This document shows, one piece after another, positions 39,830 to 47,687 of a stretch of 64,000 nt of DNA. The first letter of the stretch is position 1; each line of letters opens with the position of its first letter. Both the position numbers and the translations under genes were made by a program. This DNA comes from Pseudonocardia xinjiangensis (GTDB taxonomy: Bacteria; Actinomycetota; Actinomycetes; Mycobacteriales; Pseudonocardiaceae), in the NCBI RefSeq assembly GCF_012911925.1, contig NZ_JAAXKY010000016.1, positions 1 through 64,000 on the forward strand, read 5' to 3'. The notes beneath the pieces were generated by a model. The model had not been told where the DNA came from. It saw only the letters and a program-made list of their open reading frames with translations, and ran no database searches.

Positions 39830-41236
39830 TCACCTGCCTTTCAGCAGCTCGGCGGCCACCTCGGCCTGGGCGCGCCCGTCCCCCCAGACCGTGACCGACG
39901 GCGCCGGCGGCGTCCATCGGCCCGGAAATCCGACATTCACGACCACCGCGTCGGGGCGCGCGGTGCGTACCGTGTCGAGCTCCGGGGTCGGGCCGGTCGC
40001 CACGACGACGAGCGGGCGCCCGGTGTCGGGAAGTGCCCGCCCCGTCGTCACCTCCGGGTCGCGGCGGCGCAGGGCGGCCGGCAACAACGGCTCCCGGCGC
40101 AGGCCGGCGGCGACGTTCGCGGGGCCGGTGAGGTCGAGGACGTGTGGGCCCGGTCCGACCCGCACGTCCCCGGACACCTCCGCGACCCGGCGGACGACCT
40201 CGTGGCCCAGGTGCTCCGGGACGTCGCCGGCCACCGCCGCGTCCGCCGCCCGGCGCACCCAGCCGGCCAGCTCTGCCACCCGCCGGCCGGCATCCGCCAG
40301 CCGGGCCCGGGGCAGGCTGCCGTCGGCCAGCGCGTCGAGCAGCGCGTGGCGCACCTCGAGATAGCCGGCCTCGTCGTCGTAGCCGTTGGCCGGGTTGCCG
40401 ATGCACACGAGGTCGACGCCCGCGGCGACCGCCGCGACCGCACCCGGCCCGCGCCCGACGGTGCCGGCGATCGCCTGCATGTCGACGGCGTCGCTGATCA
40501 CGACGCCGTCGAAGCCGAGGTCACGGCGCAACAGCTGCAGCAGCGGAGGGCTCAGCGTCGCCGGCCGGTCGTCCAGCGGAGGGAACAGCACGTGCGCGGT
40601 GAGCACGCTGCGCACCCCGGCCTCGACCGCGGCGGCGAACGGGGGCAGGTCACGCGACCGCAGGGTGGCGAGGTCGGCGTCGACCACGGGCATCGCCTTG
40701 TGCGAGTCGACCGTGGTGGAGCCGTGGCCGGGGAAGTGCTTCGCCGCCGCGGCGGTGCCCGCGCCCTGCAACCCCCGCACGAACGCCGCGGTGTGGCGGG
40801 CCACGAGGTCCGGCGTGGCTCCGAAGGACCGGATGCCGATCACCGGGTTCTCCGGCTCGGCGTTGACGTCGGCCACCGGTGCGAGGGCGAGGTCGATCCC
40901 GGCGGCCCGGCACTGCGCACCCATCGCGGCGGCCACCGCCTGCGTGGTGGCGGGGTCGTCGAGCCGGCCCAGCGCCGCGGCGCCGGGCCACGACGAGCCG
41001 GTGCGGTGCTCGAGCCGGGTGACCGAGCCGCCCTCCTCGTCACCGGCCACGAGGAACCCCGGGCGGCGTCCGTGCAGCGTCCGTGTCAGTGCCGGGAAGT
41101 CCGTGCCCACGTTCGCCGCGAACACGCACACCCCGGCGAGCCCGTCGTCGACCGCGCGGGCGAGCCAGTCCGGCACGGTCGTACCGGTGAACCCGGGCAG
41201 CAGTACCGCGTCGACCAGCCGCCGGTCTGTGCTCAC
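39830..41236 (-). CDS. cytoplasmic GH3 beta-N-acetylhexosaminidase-like enzyme
   Basis: This 468-residue GH3 protein has no signal peptide. It has the NagZ-like KHFPGHGSTTVDSH loop near 165, FGATPDLVARH, and the nucleophile Asp in ISDAVDMQAIAG near 248; a C-terminal domain of about 120 residues resembles the GH3 second domain. It is the last gene of a sugar ABC-transporter operon, overlapping the permease stop by 4 bases (GTGA at 41233-41236). It therefore probably cleaves an imported GlcNAc-containing disaccharide, like DasD of Streptomyces. It differs from the exported GH3 at 16860. Confidence 0.87.
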   Translation of the reverse strand: MSTDRRLVDAVLLPGFTGTTVPDWLARAVDDGLAGVCVFAANVGTDFPALTRTLHGRRPGFLVAGDEEGGSVTRLEHRTGSSWPGAAALGRLDDPATTQAVAAAMGAQCRAAGIDLALAPVADVNAEPENPVIGIRSFGATPDLVARHTAAFVRGLQGAGTAAAAKHFPGHGSTTVDSHKAMPVVDADLATLRSRDLPPFAAAVEAGVRSVLTAHVLFPPLDDRPATLSPPLLQLLRRDLGFDGVVISDAVDMQAIAGTVGRGPGAVAAVAAGVDLVCIGNPANGYDDEAGYLEVRHALLDALADGSLPRARLADAGRRVAELAGWVRRAADAAVAGDVPEHLGHEVVRRVAEVSGDVRVGPGPHVLDLTGPANVAAGLRREPLLPAALRRRDPEVTTGRALPDTGRPLVVVATGPTPELDTVRTARPDAVVVNVGFPGRWTPPAPSVTVWGDGRAQAEVAAELLKGR

Positions 41237-42147
41237 CCCTTCACCGCCCCGGCCACGAGCCCGTCGGTCAGCCGCTTCTGGGCGATCACGAAGAACACCA
41301 TCACCGGGATCGTGATCAGCGTCGACCCCGCCATCAGCGCGCCCCAGTCGGTGCCGTACTGCCCGAAGAAGCGGCGCAGCCCGACGGCGACGGTGTAGTT
41401 GTCCTGGTCGGCCATGAAGGTCAGCGCGAAGATGAACTCGTTCCACGCGGTGATGAAGGAGAACACGCTCGTCGCCACCAGCCCCGGGGCCACGAGCGGC
41501 AGCAGCACCGACCAGAACATGCGCCCCCACGACGCGCCGTCGAGGTAGGCGGCCTCCTCCAGCTCGACGGGCACCGAGGCGACGAACCCGCGCAGCGTCC
41601 AGATCGCGAACGGCAGCGAGAACGCCAGGTAGACCACGACGAGCCCGACCAGGCTGTCGAGCACCCCGAGGCTTCTGGCCTGGATGAACAGCGGGATGAC
41701 CAGCGCCTCCACCGGCACCATCTGGATGATCAGGATCATCACCAGCACCGAGGTGCGGAACCGGAAGCGGAACCGGGCCACGGCGACGGCCGCCAGCAAC
41801 GCGAGCAGGGCGCCGGCGAGCACCGTGCCGAGCGCGACGAGCAGCGAGTTGGTGAGGTAGCGGCCGAACCCGCCCTCCCCGATGACGAAGGCGAAGTTGT
41901 CGAGCGTCCAGTCCTCGGGCCACAGCGACCGCGACCCGGCGTTCGCGCGCCCGTTGAAGGCCGTGGACACCATGAGCCACACCGGGAAGAGCGTGAAGAC
42001 GAGCACCACGCCCACCCCGAGCCCGAGCAACGCGCGGCTGCCGAGGCTGCGGCGGTGGTCCCGGGGGTTCAGGAAAGCCACTTTCCTGCCCGGAGAGGGC
42101 CTGAAAGTGGCTTTCCTGAACTCGGTGGGGGCCGCGGGGGGCGTCAT
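41233..42147 (-). CDS. sugar ABC transporter permease (MalG/DasC type)
   Basis: This 304-residue permease of the CUT1 sugar family has about six membrane segments and the EAA loop (ELEEAAYLDGASWGRMFWSVLLPL). Its start at 42147 overlaps the upstream permease stop by 4 bases (ATGA), which fixes the start. The first 25 residues are encoded by a palindromic repeat element (42067-42121), giving an odd basic tail (TEFRKATFRPSPGRKVAFLN) before the first conserved region. It works with the second permease and the binding protein; no ATPase gene is present, so a shared MsiK-type ATPase is expected. Confidence 0.9.
   Translation of the reverse strand: MTPPAAPTEFRKATFRPSPGRKVAFLNPRDHRRSLGSRALLGLGVGVVLVFTLFPVWLMVSTAFNGRANAGSRSLWPEDWTLDNFAFVIGEGGFGRYLTNSLLVALGTVLAGALLALLAAVAVARFRFRFRTSVLVMILIIQMVPVEALVIPLFIQARSLGVLDSLVGLVVVYLAFSLPFAIWTLRGFVASVPVELEEAAYLDGASWGRMFWSVLLPLVAPGLVATSVFSFITAWNEFIFALTFMADQDNYTVAVGLRRFFGQYGTDWGALMAGSTLITIPVMVFFVIAQKRLTDGLVAGAVKG
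42067..42121. repeat. palindromic element (copy 2) inside the permease coding sequence
   Basis: Arms of 19 bases, 42067-42085 and 42103-42121 (right arm GAAAGTGGCTTTCCTGAAC), are perfectly complementary around 17 bases. The right end GTGGCTTT-CTG-AACTCGG is shared with the element at 24813-24867. Here the element lies wholly within the N-terminal codons of the minus-strand permease gene, in frame and without a stop. Confidence 0.75.
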
Positions 42148-43127
42148 AGTTCGTCCTCCTTGAACAGCAGGCGCAGGTAGGCCACCGTGATCAGCAGGAG
42201 CAGCACCGTGAGCAGTACCGCGATCGCCGCGCCGAGCCCGTAGCGGTTCTGGGCGAACGACTCCACGTAGGACCAGGTGCCCAGGTTGAGGACGCCCCGG
42301 TTGACGCCGTCACCGCCCGGCATCAGGTAGATCTGGGTGAACACCTTGAAGTCCCAGATCGTGGACAGCACCGTCACCACGGCGAAGACCGGCCGCAGCA
42401 TCGGGAAGGTGACCGACCAGAACCGCCGCCACGCCCCGGCGCCGTCGACGATCGCCGCCTCCGTGATCTCCTGCGGCACGGTGAGCAGCCCGGCGAGCAC
42501 GGTGAGCGCCACGAACGGGAAGCCGTGGTGCACCACGTTCAGGGTGGCCACGCCGTAGAAGGAGACGCGCGACGCGAACGGGTTGGCGGTGGCCGCGTCG
42601 GCGAGCCCGAGGGCGTCGAGGGCCTGGACGGCCAGACCGTCGCCTGGGGAGAACAGGAAGACCCACACGTAGGTGCCGGTGACCGCCGGGATCGCCCACG
42701 CCAGCATGATCGCCGTGGTGACGATGCCCCGGGTGACGGGCTGCAGGCGGACCAGCAGCAGGGCCACGAGCGTGCCGACCACCACCGTCAGCGCCACCGC
42801 GACCACGGCGAACACCACCGTGTTGGGCAGCACCGTGCGCCACAGGTCGGCGTTGCCGAGCAGCTCGACGTAGTTGTCGAGGCCCACCCAGTTGGTGCGG
42901 CCCGAGACGAGCTGGCGCAGCCCGAAGTCCTGCAGCGAGATCGCCACGACCCGGACCAGCGGGTACAGCAGCAGCCCGCCCATCACGAGCAGCGCGGGTG
43001 CGAGCAGCAGCCAGGGCCGGAGGGCCCTGGTGCCGCCGCGGCGGGAGCGTCCGGGACGCGGGCCGGCGGTGGCCGCCCCGCGTCCCGGACGGGTGCGCTC
43101 CCGGAGCGTCGTCACGACGTCGGTCAC
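42144..43127 (-). CDS. sugar ABC transporter permease (MalF/DasB type)
   Basis: This 327-residue CUT1-type permease has an N-terminal cytoplasmic tail rich in Arg, about six membrane segments and the EAA loop ITEAAIVDGAGAWRRFWSVTFPML. The GTG at 43127 overlaps the stop of the binding-protein gene by 4 bases and is chosen for that reason; a longer frame to 43388 would run through that gene. It pairs with the following permease to form the membrane channel. Confidence 0.9.
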   Translation of the reverse strand: MTDVVTTLRERTRPGRGAATAGPRPGRSRRGGTRALRPWLLLAPALLVMGGLLLYPLVRVVAISLQDFGLRQLVSGRTNWVGLDNYVELLGNADLWRTVLPNTVVFAVVAVALTVVVGTLVALLLVRLQPVTRGIVTTAIMLAWAIPAVTGTYVWVFLFSPGDGLAVQALDALGLADAATANPFASRVSFYGVATLNVVHHGFPFVALTVLAGLLTVPQEITEAAIVDGAGAWRRFWSVTFPMLRPVFAVVTVLSTIWDFKVFTQIYLMPGGDGVNRGVLNLGTWSYVESFAQNRYGLGAAIAVLLTVLLLLITVAYLRLLFKEDEL

Positions 43128-44434
43128 GCGCCGCCGGCGAAGATCTGGTTCATCTCCGCGACGGCGGTGGAGGTGGCCTGGTCGACGGGCGTGCCGCCCA
43201 GGATCGCGCTCATCATGGCCGGGATCGTCTTCTTGCCCTGGACCTGCCCGTAGAGCGGCGTCACCGGCACGCTGCGCCCGGCGTCGACCATCTGCTTCGC
43301 GAACGGGGCCACGAGCGGGTCGGACGACTGCGCGGCCTGCTGCAGCAGTGCCGTGGTGCCGGGGAAGAAGCTCGACTCCGAGCCCCACTTCGCCGCGAAG
43401 TCACCGGTGCTCATCAGCTGCACCAGCTGCCAGGCGAGATCCTGGTTCGGGCTGCCCTCGAAGATCGACAGGTGCGAACCGCCGAGGAACGACGGCGACA
43501 GCCCACCGGTCGGGCCGGGGATCGGGAACGCACCGATCTTGCCCTGCAGGTCCGGCGCCGCCTCGAGGATCGCCTTCGGCGTCCAGCTACCCGAGATGAT
43601 CATCGCCGACTGGCCCTTGCTGAACGAGTCCTGCAGGTCGGTCTCCTTCCACGTGGCCGCGGCGGGGGTGGAGAGTCCGTGCTTCAGTGCCAGGTCGGCG
43701 TAGAACTGGATGCCCTGGCGGGCCTGCGGCGAGTCGAGGGTGCTCGTCCAGGTGCCGCCGTTCTGGGCGGCGATCTCGCCGCCCGCTCCCCAGACGAAGG
43801 GGTAGACGCCGTACTCGTTGTCGCCCGCGATCGGGAACGGGATCAGGTCGGGACGCGCGGCCTTGATCTTCTCGCCCGCCGCGGCGAGCTCCTCCCACGT
43901 GGTGGGCGGGGTGACGCCGGCCTCGGCGAAGACGTCCGTGCGGTAGACGATCGAGCGGACCCCGGCGTACCAGGGCATGCCGTAGAGGGCGTCACCGACG
44001 GTGCCGGCTTCCGTCAGGCCGGTGACCAGCCCGTTCGCCAGGCCCGCCTCCTGCACGCGCGGGGCGAGGTCGGCCAGTGCGCCCGCCTCGCCGAACTCGC
44101 CGGTCCAGGTGGTGCCCACCTCGGCCACGTCGGGTGTGGTGCCGCCCGCGATCGAGGTGACGAACTTGTCGTGCGCCGACGCCCACGACACGAACTGCAC
44201 GTCGAGGGTGGCGCCGGTCTGGTTGCGGAAGGCGGTGGAGAGCTCGTCGAAGAAGGGGCGGGCGTCCGGGTTGGTGCCCTCCATGATCCAGACCGTCAGG
44301 GCCCGGTCGCCACCGCTGTCCCCGCTGCCCCCCGCCTCACCGGCACCGGGGCCGCCGCAGCCGGCGACCGCCAGCGCCGAGACGGCGAGGAGGGTGGCGG
44401 CGGTGCGCCGCGCCCCTCGGGATGTCGACCACAT
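43124..44434 (-). CDS. sugar ABC transporter solute-binding lipoprotein (Das-like)
   Basis: This 436-residue extracellular binding protein starts with a lipoprotein signal peptide (LAVSALAVAGC lipobox, lipidated Cys near 26) and has the family 1 sugar-binding pattern (FNDA-type segments such as GTTPDVAEVGTTWTGEFGEAG and SGSWTPKAIL). The ATG at 44434 follows a GAAGGGG ribosome binding site. The gene order binding protein - permease - permease - GH3 with a GntR regulator in front resembles dasA-B-C-D/dasR, so an N-acetylglucosamine or chitobiose ligand is likely but not proven. Confidence 0.9.
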   Translation of the reverse strand: MWSTSRGARRTAATLLAVSALAVAGCGGPGAGEAGGSGDSGGDRALTVWIMEGTNPDARPFFDELSTAFRNQTGATLDVQFVSWASAHDKFVTSIAGGTTPDVAEVGTTWTGEFGEAGALADLAPRVQEAGLANGLVTGLTEAGTVGDALYGMPWYAGVRSIVYRTDVFAEAGVTPPTTWEELAAAGEKIKAARPDLIPFPIAGDNEYGVYPFVWGAGGEIAAQNGGTWTSTLDSPQARQGIQFYADLALKHGLSTPAAATWKETDLQDSFSKGQSAMIISGSWTPKAILEAAPDLQGKIGAFPIPGPTGGLSPSFLGGSHLSIFEGSPNQDLAWQLVQLMSTGDFAAKWGSESSFFPGTTALLQQAAQSSDPLVAPFAKQMVDAGRSVPVTPLYGQVQGKKTIPAMMSAILGGTPVDQATSTAVAEMNQIFAGGA

Positions 44435-44475
44435 GTGGTTCCCCTTCCGACGGGCGCGGCAGAGCAGACCGTTCA

Positions 44476-44533
44476 TTGAGACCAGAGGTCTAAATGTCCG
44501 AAACTGTAGCGCTCGTCACCATGGCGGCGTCAA
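44476..44533 (-). promoter_or_regulatory. promoter and operator of the sugar ABC operon
   Basis: On the minus strand TTGACG (44533-44528) and TACAGT (44508-44503) form a -35/-10 pair with a 19-base spacer. Just downstream lies TTGAGACC-AGA-GGTCTAAA (44476-44494), a nearly perfect inverted repeat. Its half-sites resemble those of DasR sites but in reversed order, so the binding protein is uncertain; the adjacent GntR protein is the obvious candidate. Confidence 0.5.
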
Positions 44534-44561
44534 GACCGCGTGTCCGAATCGAGAGACGGGA

Positions 44562-45281
44562 TCAGGACGGGAAGATGTCGACCATGATCCGGTAGCGGTC
44601 GCCGCGGTAGATCGACCGGACGAACTCGGCGACCCGGCCGCCGTCCACGCGGCAGGTGCGTTCGAAGCAGAAGGCAGGCGAGCCCGGCGGGACGCCGAGC
44701 GCGTCGGCGTCCTCCGCGCCGGCCAGCGCCGCCTCGGCGGTCTGGGTGCCGGAGGCGATGCGGTGCCCGTACCGCTCGGCCAGCAGTTCGTAGTAGGACC
44801 GGTTCTCGAGCTCGGCACCCGTCAGTCCGGGCACCAGGTCGCCCGGGACGTGCAGGTCCTCCACGGCCATCGGTTCGCCGTCGGCGAGCCGCAGCCTGCG
44901 GACGTGCAGCACCGGAGTGCTCGGGGGCACCTCCAGCAGCGCGGCCAGCATGACGCCTGCCGGCGCGCGGCTGCTCGAGAGCGTGCGGCTGCCGGGGCGC
45001 AGCCCGCGGGCGCGCATGTCGGCGGAGAACGAGTTGGCCGAGAGCCGGTGGGCCACCTTCGCGGGAGCGACGAACGTGCCGGCTCCCTGCCTCCTGACCA
45101 GCAGCGAGTCGGCCACCATCCCGTCGACGGCGCGGCGCAGGGTCATCCGGGCGACGCCGAGGTCGCGCGCCAGGTCGCGCTCGGCGGGGAGCGGTTCGCC
45201 CGGCGCCATGGCGGAGATCAGCTCGCCGAGGCGCGCGCGCAGGCGTCGCTGCTTGTCGGTCTCGCCGGGCGGCGCGCTCAT
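44562..45281 (-). CDS. GntR family (HutC subfamily) regulator, DasR-like
   Basis: This 239-residue protein has an N-terminal winged helix (PLPAERDLARDLGVARMTLR, then the RQGAGTFVAP wing) and a HutC/UTRA effector domain (VLHVRRLRLADGEPMAVEDLHVPGDLVPGL, FVRSIYRGDRYRIMVDIFPS). HutC regulators such as DasR sense phosphorylated amino sugars. The ATG at 45281 lies next to a palindrome and has no ribosome binding site, so the transcript may be leaderless. It precedes the sugar ABC operon by 127 bases on the same strand. Confidence 0.88.
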   Translation of the reverse strand: MSAPPGETDKQRRLRARLGELISAMAPGEPLPAERDLARDLGVARMTLRRAVDGMVADSLLVRRQGAGTFVAPAKVAHRLSANSFSADMRARGLRPGSRTLSSSRAPAGVMLAALLEVPPSTPVLHVRRLRLADGEPMAVEDLHVPGDLVPGLTGAELENRSYYELLAERYGHRIASGTQTAEAALAGAEDADALGVPPGSPAFCFERTCRVDGGRVAEFVRSIYRGDRYRIMVDIFPS

Positions 45282-45286
45282 AGCCC

Positions 45287-45300
45287 ATTGGTACACCAGT
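45287..45300. promoter_or_regulatory. palindrome just upstream of the GntR start
   Basis: ATTGGT-AC-ACCAGT is a 14-bp inverted repeat with one mismatched pair, six bases before the GntR start codon. Its half-site ACTGGT matches the outer half of DasR-type sites, though the centre is two bases shorter. Probable autoregulatory operator. Confidence 0.45.
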
Positions 45301-45333
45301 GCGCAGGTCCTCGGGGAACGTGCCGCCCGTCCG

Positions 45334-45370
45334 GTTGACGACGAGTCCGTGTCAGGGAGATCCTGACACG
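45334..45370 (+). promoter_or_regulatory. promoter and palindrome directly before the HTH gene
   Basis: TTGACG at 45334-45339 is followed 17 bases later by GAGATC, giving a possible promoter whose start point would be near 45371. A perfect inverted repeat, CGTGTCAGG-GAGAT-CCTGACACG (45348-45370), covers the -10 and abuts the GTG start. Probable operator for the encoded HTH protein. Confidence 0.5.
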
Positions 45371-45736
45371 GTGGACGACTGGGTGGACACGGCTCTGACG
45401 GCGGACGTCGCGGCGGCCGCAGCCGCGGTACAGGTCGCGGCGGTGACCGAAGCCGGCCGGCAGGCCGACGCACTGCTCGGTGAGCCCCCGGTTCCGGGCA
45501 GCGTGGAATGGCACGCGGAGGAGGGCACCGACGTGCCGGTGCGCCGCGAGCGGGCGTGGCAGCTGCTGCAGCTGCGCATCGGGCTCGGGGCCGGGATGGA
45601 CCCGCTGCCCGTGCTGATCGGCCTGCGGCGCCACGGCTCCACGTGGGAGGAGATCGCCCGCGCCGCCGGGATCACCCGGCAGACCGCGCACGAGCGCTGG
45701 GCGGGCCGGGTGGCCGCGGTGCTCGAACGGCCCTGA
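45371..45736 (+). CDS. small helix-turn-helix protein, hypothetical
   Basis: This 121-residue protein has an Ala/Val-rich N-terminal half and a C-terminal helix-turn-helix resembling sigma-70 region 4 or a homeodomain-like fold (LRRHGSTWEEIARAAGITRQ, residues about 84-103, then TAHERWAGRV). The GTG at 45371 directly follows a perfect palindrome and is the likely leaderless start; the frame remains open to 45299. It is divergent from the GntR gene. No function is known; autoregulation through the palindrome is an inference. Confidence 0.7.
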   Translation: MDDWVDTALTADVAAAAAAVQVAAVTEAGRQADALLGEPPVPGSVEWHAEEGTDVPVRRERAWQLLQLRIGLGAGMDPLPVLIGLRRHGSTWEEIARAAGITRQTAHERWAGRVAAVLERP

Positions 45737-45870
45737 CTCCCGCTGCTGTTCCGGCGCCGGTCGCCGCCCGCCGCGGGGGGAGGCGGTGCCGGACACAGTT
45801 CGTCACGATGGGTTGAACGCTCAGGATCCCTTACGTACCGTCCTGATCGCGAAGATCGATGGGGGGTCAC

Positions 45871-45957
45871 GTGAGCTCGTTCTACCGGGCGACGGGCTGC
45901 TCCCACCGCCTGCACGTCGATCTGCTGCGCGTCGCGAGCGCCTCCTGTCAGGGATAA
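45871..45957 (+). CDS. sulfur-metabolism leader peptide (28 residues)
   Basis: A GTG behind GATGGGGGGTCAC opens a 28-codon frame whose product contains RLHVDLLRVASASC followed by Gln-Gly and a TAA. Short leaders with an HVDLLRVASA-C core are widely found ahead of sulfur assimilation genes (sulfate, sulfonate, cysteine) in actinomycetes, where ribosome stalling at Cys or Ser codons is thought to sense cysteine supply. Two Cys codons are present, including one three codons before the stop. It lies 62 bases before the peptide-type binding-protein gene, so the operon is probably turned on by sulfur limitation. Confidence 0.82.
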   Translation: MSSFYRATGCSHRLHVDLLRVASASCQG

Positions 45958-45985
45958 CGCCTCCCCGTTCCCTCCCCTGAACAGT

Positions 45986-46002
45986 CGCGGCCCCGGGCCG
46001 CG
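45986..46002 (+). promoter_or_regulatory. GC-rich hairpin between leader peptide and ABC operon
   Basis: CGCGGCCC-C-GGGCCGCG is a near-perfect stem ending at the GGGAAG that precedes the binding-protein ATG. It could act as attenuator or translational block controlled by ribosomes on the leader peptide. Confidence 0.5.
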
Positions 46003-46019
46003 GGAAGTGGCGCACCCCC

Positions 46020-47684
46020 ATGTCCACATCGGACAGAAGTCTCCCTGTCATGCGTGCGGTCTCCCGATCCGCTCCCCGGCGCGGGATCGTCCTGGCCGCG
46101 CTCGGCGCCGTCACCGCGCTCGTGCTGGCCGCATGCGGTTCCGGTGGCGCGGGCGCAGGCGGCGCCGACCAGGCCGCGGCCGGCCCGCCGCAGGCCGGCG
46201 GCACCCTGCGCTTCGCGGTCGGCAGCGACCAGGGCTGTGCCGACCCGCAGCAGGTCACCAGCAACGACTCGGTCTACTCGCTGCGCCAGATCGTCGACTC
46301 GCTCACCGACCAGGACCCCGCCACCGGTGAGATCAAGCCGTGGCTGGCCACCGGCTGGCAGGTCAGCCCCGACGCCACGGCCTACACGTTCACACTGCGC
46401 CAGGGCGTCACCTTCAGCGACGGCACGCCGCTCGACGCGGACGCCGTGAAGGCCAACTTCGACAAGGTCCAGCAGCTGGGCGCGCGCGCCACACTGGCCA
46501 AGGGCTACCTGGCGGGCTACCAAGGCACCACCGTGACGAGCCCGACGACGTTCACCGTGACCTTCAGCAAGCCGAACGTGCAGTTCCTGCAGGGCTCCTC
46601 CACGTTCAGCCTCGGCATCCTCTCGCCGGCCTCGGTCGCGAAGACCGACGACGAGCGCTGCGCGGGGGTGATCGGCTCGGGCCTGTTCGTGATCGAGAGC
46701 TACACGCTGAACCAGTCGACGGTCCTCACCAAACGGACGGGGTACGACTGGGGGTCCTCGCTGTGGACGCACCCCGGCGAGGCCTACCTCGACCGGATCG
46801 AGTTCCGCGTGGTCCCCGAGTCGGGCGTGCGGACCGGCAGCCTGCAGTCCGGCGAGGTCGACGCGATCGGCAGCATCGGCCCGCAGGACGAGGCCCCGCT
46901 GACCGCCGTCGGCGTCCAACTGCTCGCGAGGGCCAACCCCGGCGTCCCGTTCGGCGTCAACTTCAACCTGCAGAAGCCGATCGTGTCGGACCCGAGCGTG
47001 CGCAGCGCGCTCTCGCTCGCGATCGACCGCCCGGAGGTGGTCAGCGCGGTCTTCACCTCCCAGACCAGACCGGCCACCGGCGTACTCGCGTCGAGCACGC
47101 CGTCCTACGCCGACGCGTCGGCGCAGCTCACGTTCGACGCGGCGAGGGCGGATTCCACACTCGACGCGGACGGCTGGGCGCCCGGCCCGGACGGCATCCG
47201 GGTCAAGGACGGGCAGCCGCTCACGATCGAGCTGACGTTCTTCTCCAACGCCGCGACGAACAAGCCGGCGCTGGAGCTCATCCAGCAGCAGGTCAGGAAG
47301 GTCGGGATCGACCTGCAGCTGCGGGAACGGCCGATCTCCGACGCCACGCCGGTGCAGCAGAGCGGCGACTTCGTCGCCACCTGGGGGAACCTCACCCGCG
47401 CCGACCCCGACATCCTGCGCACCCAGTACTCCACCGCGGGCAACAACTACTTCCGGCTGCCGCCCGGCCCCCTGGACCAGCTCCTCGCCGACCAGGCGGC
47501 CGAGCCCGACCAGGCCGAGCGCACCGCGATCGTCGGCCAGGCCCAGGCACTGCTGTTGCAGAACACCTACACGGTGCCGGTGGTGGAGCTGACCACGGTG
47601 CTCGGCGTCGCATCGAACACCCACGACGTCCGGTTCGACGCGTCGTCGCGGATCTTCCTGCACGACGCCTGGAAGTCGGAGTAG
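46020..47684 (+). CDS. family 5 (peptide/nickel-type) ABC solute-binding lipoprotein
   Basis: This 554-residue binding protein has a lipoprotein signal (VTALVLAAC, lipidated Cys near 39) and the SBP family 5 pattern: GGTLRFAVGSDQGCADPQQ, PWLATGWQVSPDATAYTFTL and RQGVTFSDGTPLDADAVK. It delivers a ligand to the two permeases downstream. The sulfur-type leader peptide and the downstream flavin monooxygenase suggest an organic sulfur compound or thiol peptide rather than ordinary dipeptides. Start ATG at 46020 (46050 is possible). Confidence 0.92.
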   Translation: MSTSDRSLPVMRAVSRSAPRRGIVLAALGAVTALVLAACGSGGAGAGGADQAAAGPPQAGGTLRFAVGSDQGCADPQQVTSNDSVYSLRQIVDSLTDQDPATGEIKPWLATGWQVSPDATAYTFTLRQGVTFSDGTPLDADAVKANFDKVQQLGARATLAKGYLAGYQGTTVTSPTTFTVTFSKPNVQFLQGSSTFSLGILSPASVAKTDDERCAGVIGSGLFVIESYTLNQSTVLTKRTGYDWGSSLWTHPGEAYLDRIEFRVVPESGVRTGSLQSGEVDAIGSIGPQDEAPLTAVGVQLLARANPGVPFGVNFNLQKPIVSDPSVRSALSLAIDRPEVVSAVFTSQTRPATGVLASSTPSYADASAQLTFDAARADSTLDADGWAPGPDGIRVKDGQPLTIELTFFSNAATNKPALELIQQQVRKVGIDLQLRERPISDATPVQQSGDFVATWGNLTRADPDILRTQYSTAGNNYFRLPPGPLDQLLADQAAEPDQAERTAIVGQAQALLLQNTYTVPVVELTTVLGVASNTHDVRFDASSRIFLHDAWKSE

Positions 47685-47687
47685 CGG

